A stretch of 63,863 nt of DNA, taken from contig JAPOLY010000006.1 in NCBI GenBank assembly GCA_029976805.1, positions 1 to 63,863 of the forward strand. Reading direction: 5' to 3'. Below the pieces are notes generated by a model. That model was given only the letters and a program-made list of their open reading frames with translations. It did no database searches and was not told the DNA's origin. The translations under genes were made by a program, and so were the position numbers. Every line of letters begins with the position of its first letter. Within the stretch, counting starts at the first letter, position 1. The DNA comes from a bacterium. GTDB lineage: Bacteria > Planctomycetota > UBA8108 > UBA1146. This document shows, in pieces, positions 16,574 through 24,044 of this stretch.

Positions 16574-17932
16574 TCATTCCTCTTCCCCAGGTCCGTAAAA
16601 CTTCTCCCGGGTCCCATGGAATAAACCATGAGCCTGATTCAGCTGCTCTGGATTGACTCCGGAGAGTTGGGCTAACGCCGTCCACTCTTCTTCAGAGCGC
16701 TGCCCCCATCCCATGGCACACAAACGCAACGCCAGAAACCTCACTCCCTGGGATGGATCGAGCCGTGCCGTTTCATCAAGAGTCTGCATCCACTCCAAAG
16801 GATAGGTCCCCGAAGAATCTCTCCCACCCAAAGCCCCATAGAGAACCCACAACCGGTAGGACTCTGAACGGGCGTCGTCACCCCTGCGATAGAGGAGTGG
16901 TTTCAATCGCTGTTCTCTGGCTCGATGGAAAGCGGTCAGTAATTCACTTCCCCGGTATTCGTTGCGGATGAAGAAATCTGCCCATTCATCCAGTACCGCA
17001 GCCAGTTGCTCTCCGTCCGCTTGCAGAAGGATTCCTTTTCCGACTTCCAACTGAGTCGGGATGTCCCGGGTACCGATTCTGGAAAGCACCTTTTGACGGA
17101 AACTGAAATCTTCACTCGAGTACAAGTGGGCGACGATACCCTGAGCAATTTTTTGAAACTCAGCATCATCCGATTCCAGCCAGTCGAGAGTCCATTGCTC
17201 CAACCACGGTGGTGTTTTCTGACTCATCTCTGATTGCAGTCCGCGGAGAACCACCTCTCTCCAGCGGGTCCGTATTGCCGATTCCTCTGAGTATTTCTCA
17301 GGCTCCGACAAAAAGTCGTCGATGAGTGAGAAGGACAGATTCCCATCGATTCCCATCGTGGAATCGAACCAACGATCCAAATGACCGAAATCCTCTAAAC
17401 CCTCTATCCACAAATCCACTGCCCACTCGAGAACTCCACGACGATCGATCCAGATTCCGGAAGGAATCGGATCCATCGACAACGCCGTTCCCAGAGCAAC
17501 CAGCAGAGCTCTCTTCTCGTAGAGAGTTCCCTGCCCTTCTGCCAGCAGTTGCAGCAGTTGATCCCCGATTCCGTTTTGGCATTCGAAGAGGTTTGTCAGT
17601 TCCTGTGCCACATCCGAACTGTACTTGCCCTTCTCGATCAGTCGCTGAAGAGGTTCACTCCAGGGACCGCTTCTCAAGGTGGAAACTGCTGAGGGTTTCG
17701 GAGTCGGGGTGACGGGCCCACTGGGATCGGCTGATTCATTCTCTTCGAAGATCTGATTCCCGGAATTCCCCGAAGACTCCGCAGCGGGTTCACTCTGGAT
17801 CAGTTCAAGACTGCCTTCGGAAGGATTCGTCAAATCGGGTCCGATCCTGTCGTGATCCCGGCCGACGTCGATGAACATCCACAGTGCCAGAATCATCGCC
17901 ATTGTCATCAGCAGAAGGGGAAGCCGCTTCAT
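16574..17932 (-). CDS. Membrane-anchored protein of unknown function
   Basis: 452 residues from ATG 17932, which has GGGAGG upstream and overlaps the TGA of the preceding gene (ATGA). An N-terminal hydrophobic segment at about residues 3-22 (LPLLLMTMAMILALWMFI) is a signal anchor. A Ser/Pro/Glu-rich linker follows to about residue 75, then about 370 residues of helical, Trp/Leu/Glu-rich sequence without recognisable motifs. It could be an alpha-solenoid, because helix-length units end in patterns such as LESDDAEFQKIAQGIVAHL. I do not recognise the family. It converges on the small selenoprotein gene. Confidence 0.65.
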   Translation of the reverse strand: MKRLPLLLMTMAMILALWMFIDVGRDHDRIGPDLTNPSEGSLELIQSEPAAESSGNSGNQIFEENESADPSGPVTPTPKPSAVSTLRSGPWSEPLQRLIEKGKYSSDVAQELTNLFECQNGIGDQLLQLLAEGQGTLYEKRALLVALGTALSMDPIPSGIWIDRRGVLEWAVDLWIEGLEDFGHLDRWFDSTMGIDGNLSFSLIDDFLSEPEKYSEESAIRTRWREVVLRGLQSEMSQKTPPWLEQWTLDWLESDDAEFQKIAQGIVAHLYSSEDFSFRQKVLSRIGTRDIPTQLEVGKGILLQADGEQLAAVLDEWADFFIRNEYRGSELLTAFHRAREQRLKPLLYRRGDDARSESYRLWVLYGALGGRDSSGTYPLEWMQTLDETARLDPSQGVRFLALRLCAMGWGQRSEEEWTALAQLSGVNPEQLNQAHGLFHGTREKFYGPGEEE

Positions 17933-18444
17933 GGAGTCCTCCCGAGACAATCAGTGCTATCCCCGCTCCCTGGACAGGGCAAAGAGGTCCAATGATCGAC
18001 GCTGTTCCACTGAATCGCCTCTCCTGAAGGAAGGCAGGCCCGACTCCAGCAAAAGATAAAAAAGTTGGTGCACTCACAGTGCAGTTTTTGCTGAAGCACC
18101 GCACGGGTCTGCCTCTCGAACAGACAGCAGCCATTTCGGGGAGTCACGACCGCATGGGCCGGTGTCAGCAAGACCCACAGTGGACACTGGGGCTCGGGGA
18201 AGGTCACGGTGGATCCCCAACGCTCGAGCAGCAGTTTGAGTGGCATGTCAGAGCAGGGATTGCTGACCGGTGAAACCACCTGATCCACAGCAATCTGCTG
18301 CGTTCCCAGATTCGGACAGTCCTGCTGACAGTCCATTCCCACGGGAATCTGTCCCTCCAGCGGATCACACAAGACAAACAGGAATACGACAGCAACCAAA
18401 CCGGGAATGCCTCCCCGACCGCGAAAACTCATCACTTGAAACAA
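17929..18444 (-). CDS. Cysteine-rich exported protein of unknown function
   Basis: 171 residues if translation starts at TTG 18444, 7 nt after GGGAGGAG; an ATG five codons later at 18432 is the alternative. A hydrophobic signal-like stretch, LVAVVFLFVLC, is followed by a mature part with 15 or more cysteines (for example CQQDCPN, NGCCLF, HCECTNFF, WSRACLP). Many are in pairs, and CPLWVLLTPAHAVV recalls a thioredoxin-like strand-helix. This suggests disulfides or a metal site in the periplasm, next to the DsbD gene. Its TGA overlaps the next ATG. The ribosome-binding site is buried in the terminator-like hairpin just upstream. Confidence 0.55.
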   Translation of the reverse strand: MFQVMSFRGRGGIPGLVAVVFLFVLCDPLEGQIPVGMDCQQDCPNLGTQQIAVDQVVSPVSNPCSDMPLKLLLERWGSTVTFPEPQCPLWVLLTPAHAVVTPRNGCCLFERQTRAVLQQKLHCECTNFFIFCWSRACLPSGEAIQWNSVDHWTSLPCPGSGDSTDCLGRTP

Positions 18445-18487
18445 AAACAAACTCCTCCCTTCGGGCGGTACCGAGGGGAGGAGTTTG
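18441..18487 (-). terminator. Terminator-like hairpin after dsbD that also buries a ribosome-binding site
   Basis: On the minus strand a perfect 12-bp stem, CAAACTCCTCCC (18487-18476) with GGGAGGAGTTTG (18459-18448), closes a 16-nt loop and is followed by TTTTTGTTT. This is a textbook intrinsic terminator about 60 nt beyond the dsbD stop. The descending arm contains GGGAGGAG, the best Shine-Dalgarno for the next gene (TTG 18444), so the fold would also block its translation. Confidence 0.75.
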
Positions 18488-18549
18488 CAGGGAATCAAAT
18501 CTTCTGTCAGCGAAGAGATCGCATGGATCGTCCGTGTAAGGTCAGTGTT

Positions 18550-21450
18550 TCAGGATTCTTCCCGTTCATTTCCTTCAACATTGAGTCTCAACTTCAGGGG
18601 TATGGCAAAGGTGCGCAGACGGTCATCCCCGTCATAGATACCCCCGACCACCCGAGCTCTGAGAACGTACTCACCCTGCAAATCATCGCCGACCCGGAAG
18701 GTGGCAAAAGCGGAGAAATCTCCATTGAGTGCAGAGACTTCCGTTCCCTGATAGGTCGCCTTTTCTTCTCCCTGATAGGTCCAGGCACTCTCACGGGTCA
18801 GCACCGTGTAGTCCTTGCCCTTCTCGCGGATCTCCAATCCTTCGATCTGAATCCGACTCTCAAAAGCAGGGCGGTCCGTCAGGCCCTGATCGAGGAAGGA
18901 GATAAACTGCTCAGAACTATTGGTGAATGATTCCCGTGCCACTTCGAGCTGGTCACGACTGTCGAGCACGATGTAGGTCGGGTTCGCATAGTATCCGGTG
19001 ATGCGGATCTGCTGCTCCCGGTAGGTCGCCTCGATCTCACTGGTAGCGTCGTCGGTATAGATCTCAAAGAGTTCGTATTGGCTGAGCAACTGCTCAACTT
19101 CAGACTCGCGGAAAATGCCATTTTCCATGAGTCGGCAATTCTGTCAGGTATGCCCCGTGAAATTAAGGAACAGCGGTTTTCGCGGCCGCTCTCCTGACTC
19201 CATCTCCTGGCGGACTTTTTCGAGCTCGGCGACGAAGTCCACATCTCCTTCACGATCGAGGTGCTTCCACGGCAGGGAGGCTTTCTGGTGAAGACTGGGG
19301 ACCAGTAACTGGGCCTCAATGTTCTCGTTCATGCGCCAACCTGTGACCGCATAGAAGCAACTGCCCGCACCCAACAGGGTCAGCAACAGCAATCCGCCGC
19401 GACCCGCCGAAATCGATTTGACGGGAGAGTCGTGGGGAAAGCGCAACTTGCCGATGATGTTGAGCGCCATCGCGACCAGAGTGAGCCCCCAGATCGCCAT
19501 GATCACTTCACGGTTGACGACGTGACCAAAGCGCCAGTAGGTCGCCACGGCACTGAAGAACTTCCACGCCGCCAGCAGCTCGATGAAACCGAGGACCACC
19601 TTGACGGTGGAGAGCCAGCCGCCTGAGCGGGGCAAACCAGTGAGCATCTTTGGGAACAGGGCCAACAGCACAAAGGGGAAAGCAATCGTCGAGCTGAAGG
19701 CGAGCATCCCCACCGCGGCGAAACCGGGGCCCTCTCCTGCAGCCAGGGCCAACAGGGCGGCAACGATCGGTCCCACACAGGTAAAGGTGGTCACTGCGAA
19801 GACCAGTCCCATCACGAGAACACTGGCCGCACCTCCGCCCCCTCCTCCTCCACCCACACGGTTGCGGATGAAGGCCGGCAGCTGGATGTCGTAGTAACCG
19901 AACAAGCTGAACCCGAAGACGATGAAGAGGACACCGATGGCCAGATTGACGTAGCCATTGGTGGCCATGAAGTTGGCGCCTTCCTCACCGAGGAGAGCGG
20001 ACAACAGGAAACCGAGAGAAGTAAAGGAGACGACGATGCCTGCCCCAAACAGGGCGGCCAGACCGATGACCCGTGAGCGACTCTCATGGGCCTGTTTGGT
20101 GAACACGCTGACGGTGATCGGAATCATCGGATAGACGCAGGGAGTCACCAGTGCAAGGAACGCTCCACTGATGGCCAGCAGAATCACGCCCAGCAATCCC
20201 TGATCTTCAGTTTCAGACTGAATGTCCCCACGGAATGCGGGGATTCTCTTTTCCGGGGAAACCTTGCCATCGATCCGCAGGGTGACGATGTCTCCGCTTC
20301 CAATGGTGGAACCGGCTTCCAGAGTTGCGGTCAACTGCAAGTCATCATTGGCGAAGGTGGCCACGCGCGGGTCGCTCTCCTCAGCCAGCCCTGTAGCGGA
20401 ACTTTCCTCCGCCGCAGATCCGCTTCCCACAGGAAGGTCGAGGTTCAATCTCTCTTCAGGCAGACACATCATGGCGTCGCAGGACATCGACTCGACGATC
20501 AGCGGCAGAGTGCCCGAGGTCAGTTCTTCTTCGCCCTCATATTGGAGGGTGACCTCGAAGCGGGCCTTGCGCTGGTGCTTGATGCTGTTTCCACCGATCA
20601 GGGGATCAAAACCCTTGTAGGGTGCGGTCAGCTCCTTGACCTCGACCACCTTCAGGGAAGATCCATCGGCAGTGAGGAATCGGGTCGGAGTGCCATTTTC
20701 GGGATTCATTTCAAGGCCGTAGATGTGCCAGCCCCGTTCGATCTCCGCTCCGACTTCCACCTTGAAGGTTTCACCCGGGATCACTTTCCCGAGTGAGGGA
20801 ACGGTCCATTTCACGGGAGAATCATCCGCCTGGAAGGTCGCTGTCGCCGACTCTTTTCCGGGGGACTCGGTTCCCACTGTCACTTCTGTGCTGAGTACGA
20901 CCGTATTGGGCAGCAAGCACTCCTTGGCATCGCAGGCCTGGTAGGTCACGGAAACCGTTACCGTCCGCGGTCCCGGCTCCGCACCCTCCGGAGCACGAAG
21001 AGGGATCCTGAAGATCGTCTTTCCTTCGTGTTCGAGATAATACTCTTCACCCACTTCGCGCTCATGGGGCTCGGGTTCCGAGACCTCTCCGTCAAAGAGC
21101 AGGTCCTTCGATTCGAGAACCACGATGGAGGTGGCCACTCCCCACTCCGGATCCTGATTCAGGCCATAGATATGCCAGCCCCGCTCCATCGCGGCCTCGA
21201 GCTCCAGTTGGACAAGCCCACCCGGGGCCAGACCTTCTGCTTTTTTGAGGCTCACGGTGACCGGATTGTCCGATCCGAAGATGGCATCACCAAATCCACC
21301 GTCTCCAAATCCCCCAGCTCCCAATCCGTCCTGCTCCAATTGGTCGAGCAGCCCTCCTCCCGCCCCGGGCTGGGCCGGCAGGGTTTGATGGAAGCCTGGC
21401 AGGGTCAACATCGTGATCAGGGTCAGGATCCCCAGCAGGATATTTTTCAT
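18550..21450 (-). CDS. dsbD: Thiol:disulfide interchange protein DsbD, candidate selenoprotein with U-x-x-C active site (TGA at codon 769)
   Basis: 966 residues if the TGA at 19146-19144 is read through. Order: signal peptide (1-28); two DsbD N-terminal-type domains, each with its own cysteine pair (CDAKECLLP, CDAMMCLPEE); a CcdA-like membrane domain (about 430-700) with TPCVYPMIPIT and FTCVGPIVA; then a thioredoxin domain. The last begins KPLFLNFTGHT, then TGA, then QNCRLMENGIF. In DsbD homologues this position reads F-T-A-D/Y-x-C-x-x-C, so TGA replaces exactly the first active-site Cys and gives U769-Q-N-C772. The frame then stays open for 197 more codons, completing the thioredoxin fold (YELFEIYTDD...YANPTYIVLD) plus a beta-rich tail. 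DsbD passes electrons from cytoplasmic thioredoxin to periplasmic thiols. Start ATG 21450 has GAGGAG upstream. It is preceded by a glutaredoxin gene. Confidence 0.88.
19103..19133 (-). promoter_or_regulatory. SECIS-like hairpin inside dsbD, after the in-frame TGA
   Basis: In the mRNA sense, GACTC (19133-19129) pairs with GAGTC (19107-19103). A 3x3 internal loop (ATG/CGC) follows, then GAAAAT (19125-19120) pairs with ATTTTC (19116-19111) around the loop GGC. All eleven pairs are Watson-Crick. The apical loop starts 24 nt after the TGA, inside the 16-37 nt window for bacterial SECIS elements, and has GG at its first two positions. It lies wholly within coding sequence, as expected for bacteria. 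Confidence 0.78.
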
Positions 21451-21490
21451 CGGCGGAATCTCCTCAGAGTGATCTCGGATCGGCGGATTA

Positions 21491-21772
21491 TCAGCGGCTC
21501 GATTCGCGGGGGCCTTCGATGGCACGGACGATATCCTCCTCGGGGAATGCACCTCCACCGGGGGTGTAGGCACGGACCCATTGGTCACCGACGACGAGGA
21601 AGGGAATCCCCTTCTTGCCGGTTTCCTGCTCCAGGCGCTCGGCGGCACCTTCCACTTCGTCGATATTGACGACGTCGTACTCGACTCCGAGTCCGTCCAG
21701 AAAGCGGACAGCAACAGTGCAATCAGGGCACCAGGGGGCGCTGTACAACTGAATTTTGACGTGGTCACTCAT
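21491..21772 (-). CDS. Glutaredoxin-like protein
   Basis: 93 residues, ATG preceded by AAGAGG. Active site APWCPDCTVAVRFL (C-P-D-C), a cis-Pro motif KGIPFLVVGDQWV and a GG-type glutathione-site-like turn (YTPGGGAFPEED). Small cytoplasmic thiol oxidoreductase of the glutaredoxin/NrdH group. It ends with two stops in a row (TGA TAA) 41 nt before the dsbD start. The pair is very likely one operon and may share a redox task; that link is inferred. An extended -10 look-alike (TGCTAGCAT, minus strand, near 21846-21854) lies upstream. Confidence 0.88.
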   Translation of the reverse strand: MSDHVKIQLYSAPWCPDCTVAVRFLDGLGVEYDVVNIDEVEGAAERLEQETGKKGIPFLVVGDQWVRAYTPGGGAFPEEDIVRAIEGPRESSR

Positions 21773-22096
21773 CTCGGCCTCTTTTCAACACAAGGAATGC
21801 GGAAGAGGGCTCAATTCGACGTCGAGCCTGCCGCAACGGTCATGAAATGCTAGCACAACGGCCCCTCAAGGGCGACTAAAGGTGGTATGCCGCAATCCTC
21901 TCCAGCCCTGAAAAATCCTCTGAATTCGTTGCTCAGGCGACTTGGACTCCGGTGCTTGAGGACGATATCCTGACGCCAGAGGTGAGGCTTCGGTTCCCGG
22001 TTCACTTCAGACTCATAAATGATCGGGAAGAGCGCCCTTCCACCCCCGTGATGACCCCGTGATGACCCCACCATGAAAGGTGGTCCCTTGAGAGAC
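21773..22096. other. Divergent intergenic region between grx-dsbD and kdsA
   Basis: No gene is seen. It should carry promoters for both directions. A possible leftward extended -10 element is at 21846-21854. The kdsA-proximal end has an 11-bp tandem repeat (separate entry). Some upstream codons of the kdsA frame (from 22073) are open but are unlike the family. Confidence 0.45.
22044..22069 (+). repeat. Tandem 11-bp direct repeat upstream of kdsA
   Basis: CCCCGTGATGA occurs twice back to back (22044-22054 and 22055-22065), followed by a third CCCC. It sits directly before the kdsA start region. Each unit carries GTGATGA. It could be slippage or a protein site; no function is evident. Confidence 0.6.
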
Positions 22097-22927
22097 ATGC
22101 GACAGACTTTTCGGATCGGTGAGAAGGAATTCGCTGCTCCCCTGTGGATCATCGGTCCCGACGTCATCGAGGATGAAGGCTTCGCCGTCGAGGTCGCCCA
22201 CGTCATCGCCGAGGCGGCCCAGAGACGAAACCTTCCGGTCATCTTCAAGGCCAGTTATGAAAAAGCGAATCGTTCCAGTACCGATTCCTTCCGTGGTCCC
22301 GGACTGGAAAAAGGCTTACCCATCCTTGCTCGAATCCGGGAGGAGACCGGACTTCCGATCACCACCGACATTCACGATAATGAGCAGGCGCGACGCGCTG
22401 CAGAAGTGGTCGACGTCCTGCAGATCCCCGCATTTCTCTGTCGCCAGAACTCCCTTCTGGAAGCTTCTGCTGCCACGGGCAAAATCGTCAATCTCAAGAA
22501 GGGGCAATTTCTTTCCCCCTGGGACATCGCCAGCCGCGTCAAGGTTCTCAACTCCGCTGGAGCGGCAGACGTGTGGATCACGGAACGCGGATCATCTTTT
22601 GGCTACCAACGCCTGATCAACGATTTCCGGGCAATCCCCATCACTCAGGAAACCGGTGCAGCCCTGATCTTTGATGCGACACACAGCGTCCAGACACCCG
22701 GTGGTGCTGAAGGAGTCTCGGGAGGAGAACGTCACTTCATTCCTGTTCTTGCACGCGCTGCGGCAGCAGCAGGTGCCGACGGTTTCTTTTTTGAAGTTCA
22801 CCCGGATCCGGAGAAGGCTCTCTGTGATGGCCCCAATGCCTTGCCCCTGGATCAGCTCGATGGACTTCTCAATCAGTTGGAGCCGATCGCCCGGGTGACA
22901 CGGGAAATCCCTCCCCTGGACCTTTGA
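22097..22927 (+). CDS. kdsA: 3-deoxy-8-phosphooctulonate synthase (KDO-8-P synthase)
   Basis: 276 residues from ATG 22097; TTG 22088 (AAAGGTGG upstream) and ATG 22073 are in-frame alternatives. The enzyme condenses phosphoenolpyruvate with arabinose 5-phosphate for KDO in lipopolysaccharide. Conserved signatures: FKASYEKANRSS, DSFRGPGLEKGL, TDIHD, VLQIPAFLCRQ, NLKKGQFLSPWD, WITERGSSFGYQRLINDFRA, FDATHSVQTPGG, and FFEVHPDPEKALCDGPNALPL. Oddity: the loop that is GPC-x-IE in metal-dependent enzymes or GGMN-x-LE in metal-free ones reads GPDVIE, with Asp at the key position. The glycosyltransferase gene follows 4 nt later. Confidence 0.95.
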   Translation: MRQTFRIGEKEFAAPLWIIGPDVIEDEGFAVEVAHVIAEAAQRRNLPVIFKASYEKANRSSTDSFRGPGLEKGLPILARIREETGLPITTDIHDNEQARRAAEVVDVLQIPAFLCRQNSLLEASAATGKIVNLKKGQFLSPWDIASRVKVLNSAGAADVWITERGSSFGYQRLINDFRAIPITQETGAALIFDATHSVQTPGGAEGVSGGERHFIPVLARAAAAAGADGFFFEVHPDPEKALCDGPNALPLDQLDGLLNQLEPIARVTREIPPLDL

Positions 22928-22931
22928 TCCC

Positions 22932-23666
22932 ATGGTCGCTCCTCTGCGAGGGTGGAAGGTTCGAGTCGTCATCCCCGCATTGAATGAAGAACCCTCCTTG
23001 GGACAGGTCCTTCGAGCTCTTCCAGAAGATCAGGTGTCTTCCATTCACGTCGCAGACAACGGTTCTACGGACAGAACCGCAGAAATTGCCGCCGGGCTGG
23101 GCGCCAGAGTGGTTCATGAATCCCGAAAGGGATACGGATCTGCCTGCCTTGCTGCCCTCGAAGACGTGCGATCGGTCATCGAACACCCCGAAAACGAAAT
23201 CGTGGTCTTTCTCGATGGCGACTTTTCTGATGATCCATCCTGCCTGCCAATTCTGATCGCCCCCCTGATTCAGGGAGATGTGGATCTGGTCCTCGGCAAT
23301 CGCGCACACCGTGGAATCACCAAGGGAGCCCTGACCCCCCAGCAACGATTCGGGAATCGCCTTGCCACCCTTCTGATCCGTTTGATTCATGGTGTGAAAT
23401 ATCAGGATCTGGGTCCCTTTCGGGCTCTTCGTTGGGAAACTCTGGAACAAATGAAAATGCAGGACCCGGATTTTGGCTGGACCGTCGAAATGCAAATCAA
23501 GGCAGCTCGAATGAACTTGCGCGTCAGGGAAATCGATCTCCCCTACCGACCTCGAATCGGAACCTCAAAAATTTCCGGCACCCTGAAAGGCTCATTTCAG
23601 GCCGGAGTGAAAATCATGTCATGGGTTTTACGGGACCTCTGGGCAGGCCCTCGCAATCAAACTTGA
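22932..23666 (+). CDS. Family 2 glycosyltransferase, polyprenyl-phosphate sugar transferase type
   Basis: 244 residues. GT-A signatures: VRVVIPALNEEPSLGQVL, HVADNGSTDRTAE, KGYGSACLAAL, the metal-binding FLDGDFSDDP, and later LGPFRALRWETLEQM then GWTVEMQIKAA and YRPRIGTSKISGT. This is the DPM1-like/undecaprenyl-phosphate mannosyl- or glucosyltransferase group. No transmembrane tail is present. Coupled to kdsA, so a role in envelope polysaccharide or lipid-linked sugar synthesis is likely. The exact donor sugar is not readable. Confidence 0.88.
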   Translation: MVAPLRGWKVRVVIPALNEEPSLGQVLRALPEDQVSSIHVADNGSTDRTAEIAAGLGARVVHESRKGYGSACLAALEDVRSVIEHPENEIVVFLDGDFSDDPSCLPILIAPLIQGDVDLVLGNRAHRGITKGALTPQQRFGNRLATLLIRLIHGVKYQDLGPFRALRWETLEQMKMQDPDFGWTVEMQIKAARMNLRVREIDLPYRPRIGTSKISGTLKGSFQAGVKIMSWVLRDLWAGPRNQT

Positions 23667-23705
23667 ATCGGTGCACACTGCACCGTGAACATTGGGATTG
23701 TTTTC

Positions 23706-24044
23706 TTGAATCGGGGACTCTTGGACGGCATCTCCTGTGACCGCTGTGAAAAAAGCCTGCTGATCGACGAAGAGGTTCGTTATCAGGTCAAGATCGTCGT
23801 CCAGGCCGCCTATGATCCCATGGAAATTTCAGCGGAAGACTTGCAGGGCACCGGTCCCGAATCGTGGAAAAGCCTGATCAAATCCCTCGAAAATCTCAGT
23901 GCCGAGGAAGCACAGGATCAGGTCTACCGGGAGATTCGCTTCGACCTCTGTCCCCCGTGCCAGAAGATTTATCTGACCAATCCCATCCCCGGAACAGATG
24001 TCAGTGGGTCTTCCAGTTCCAGCGGTTCGGGGATTTCTACGTAG
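23706..24044 (+). CDS. Small four-cysteine (probably zinc-binding) protein of unknown function
   Basis: About 112 residues. The start is uncertain (TTG 23706, TTG 23721 or GTG 23685); the conserved part begins GISCDRCEKSLL. Cysteine pairs CDRC near the N-terminus and FDLCPPCQKIYL near residue 85 bracket a region with YDPMEISAEDLQG and LENLSAEEAQDQVY, consistent with a split zinc ribbon. I recall similar anonymous proteins in Planctomycetota genomes. It ends in a Ser/Gly-rich tail. Its last 76 nt overlap the 3' end of the asparaginase gene on the opposite strand. Confidence 0.7.
   Translation: MNRGLLDGISCDRCEKSLLIDEEVRYQVKIVVQAAYDPMEISAEDLQGTGPESWKSLIKSLENLSAEEAQDQVYREIRFDLCPPCQKIYLTNPIPGTDVSGSSSSSGSGIST

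Noticed and set aside
18498-18552. The TGA ending dsbD is also in frame with the Cys-rich gene, so a third Sec site
   Set aside because: The DsbD chain is already complete, the intervening codons look non-coding, and the nearest hairpin is a terminator with a U-tract rather than a SECIS.
18550-19128. Separate 192-aa gene starting at ATG 19128
   Set aside because: Its first half is the missing C-terminal part of the DsbD thioredoxin domain, in the same frame as dsbD and separated from it by one TGA. The ATG is an internal Met of the L-M-E-N-G stretch and no ribosome-binding site precedes it.
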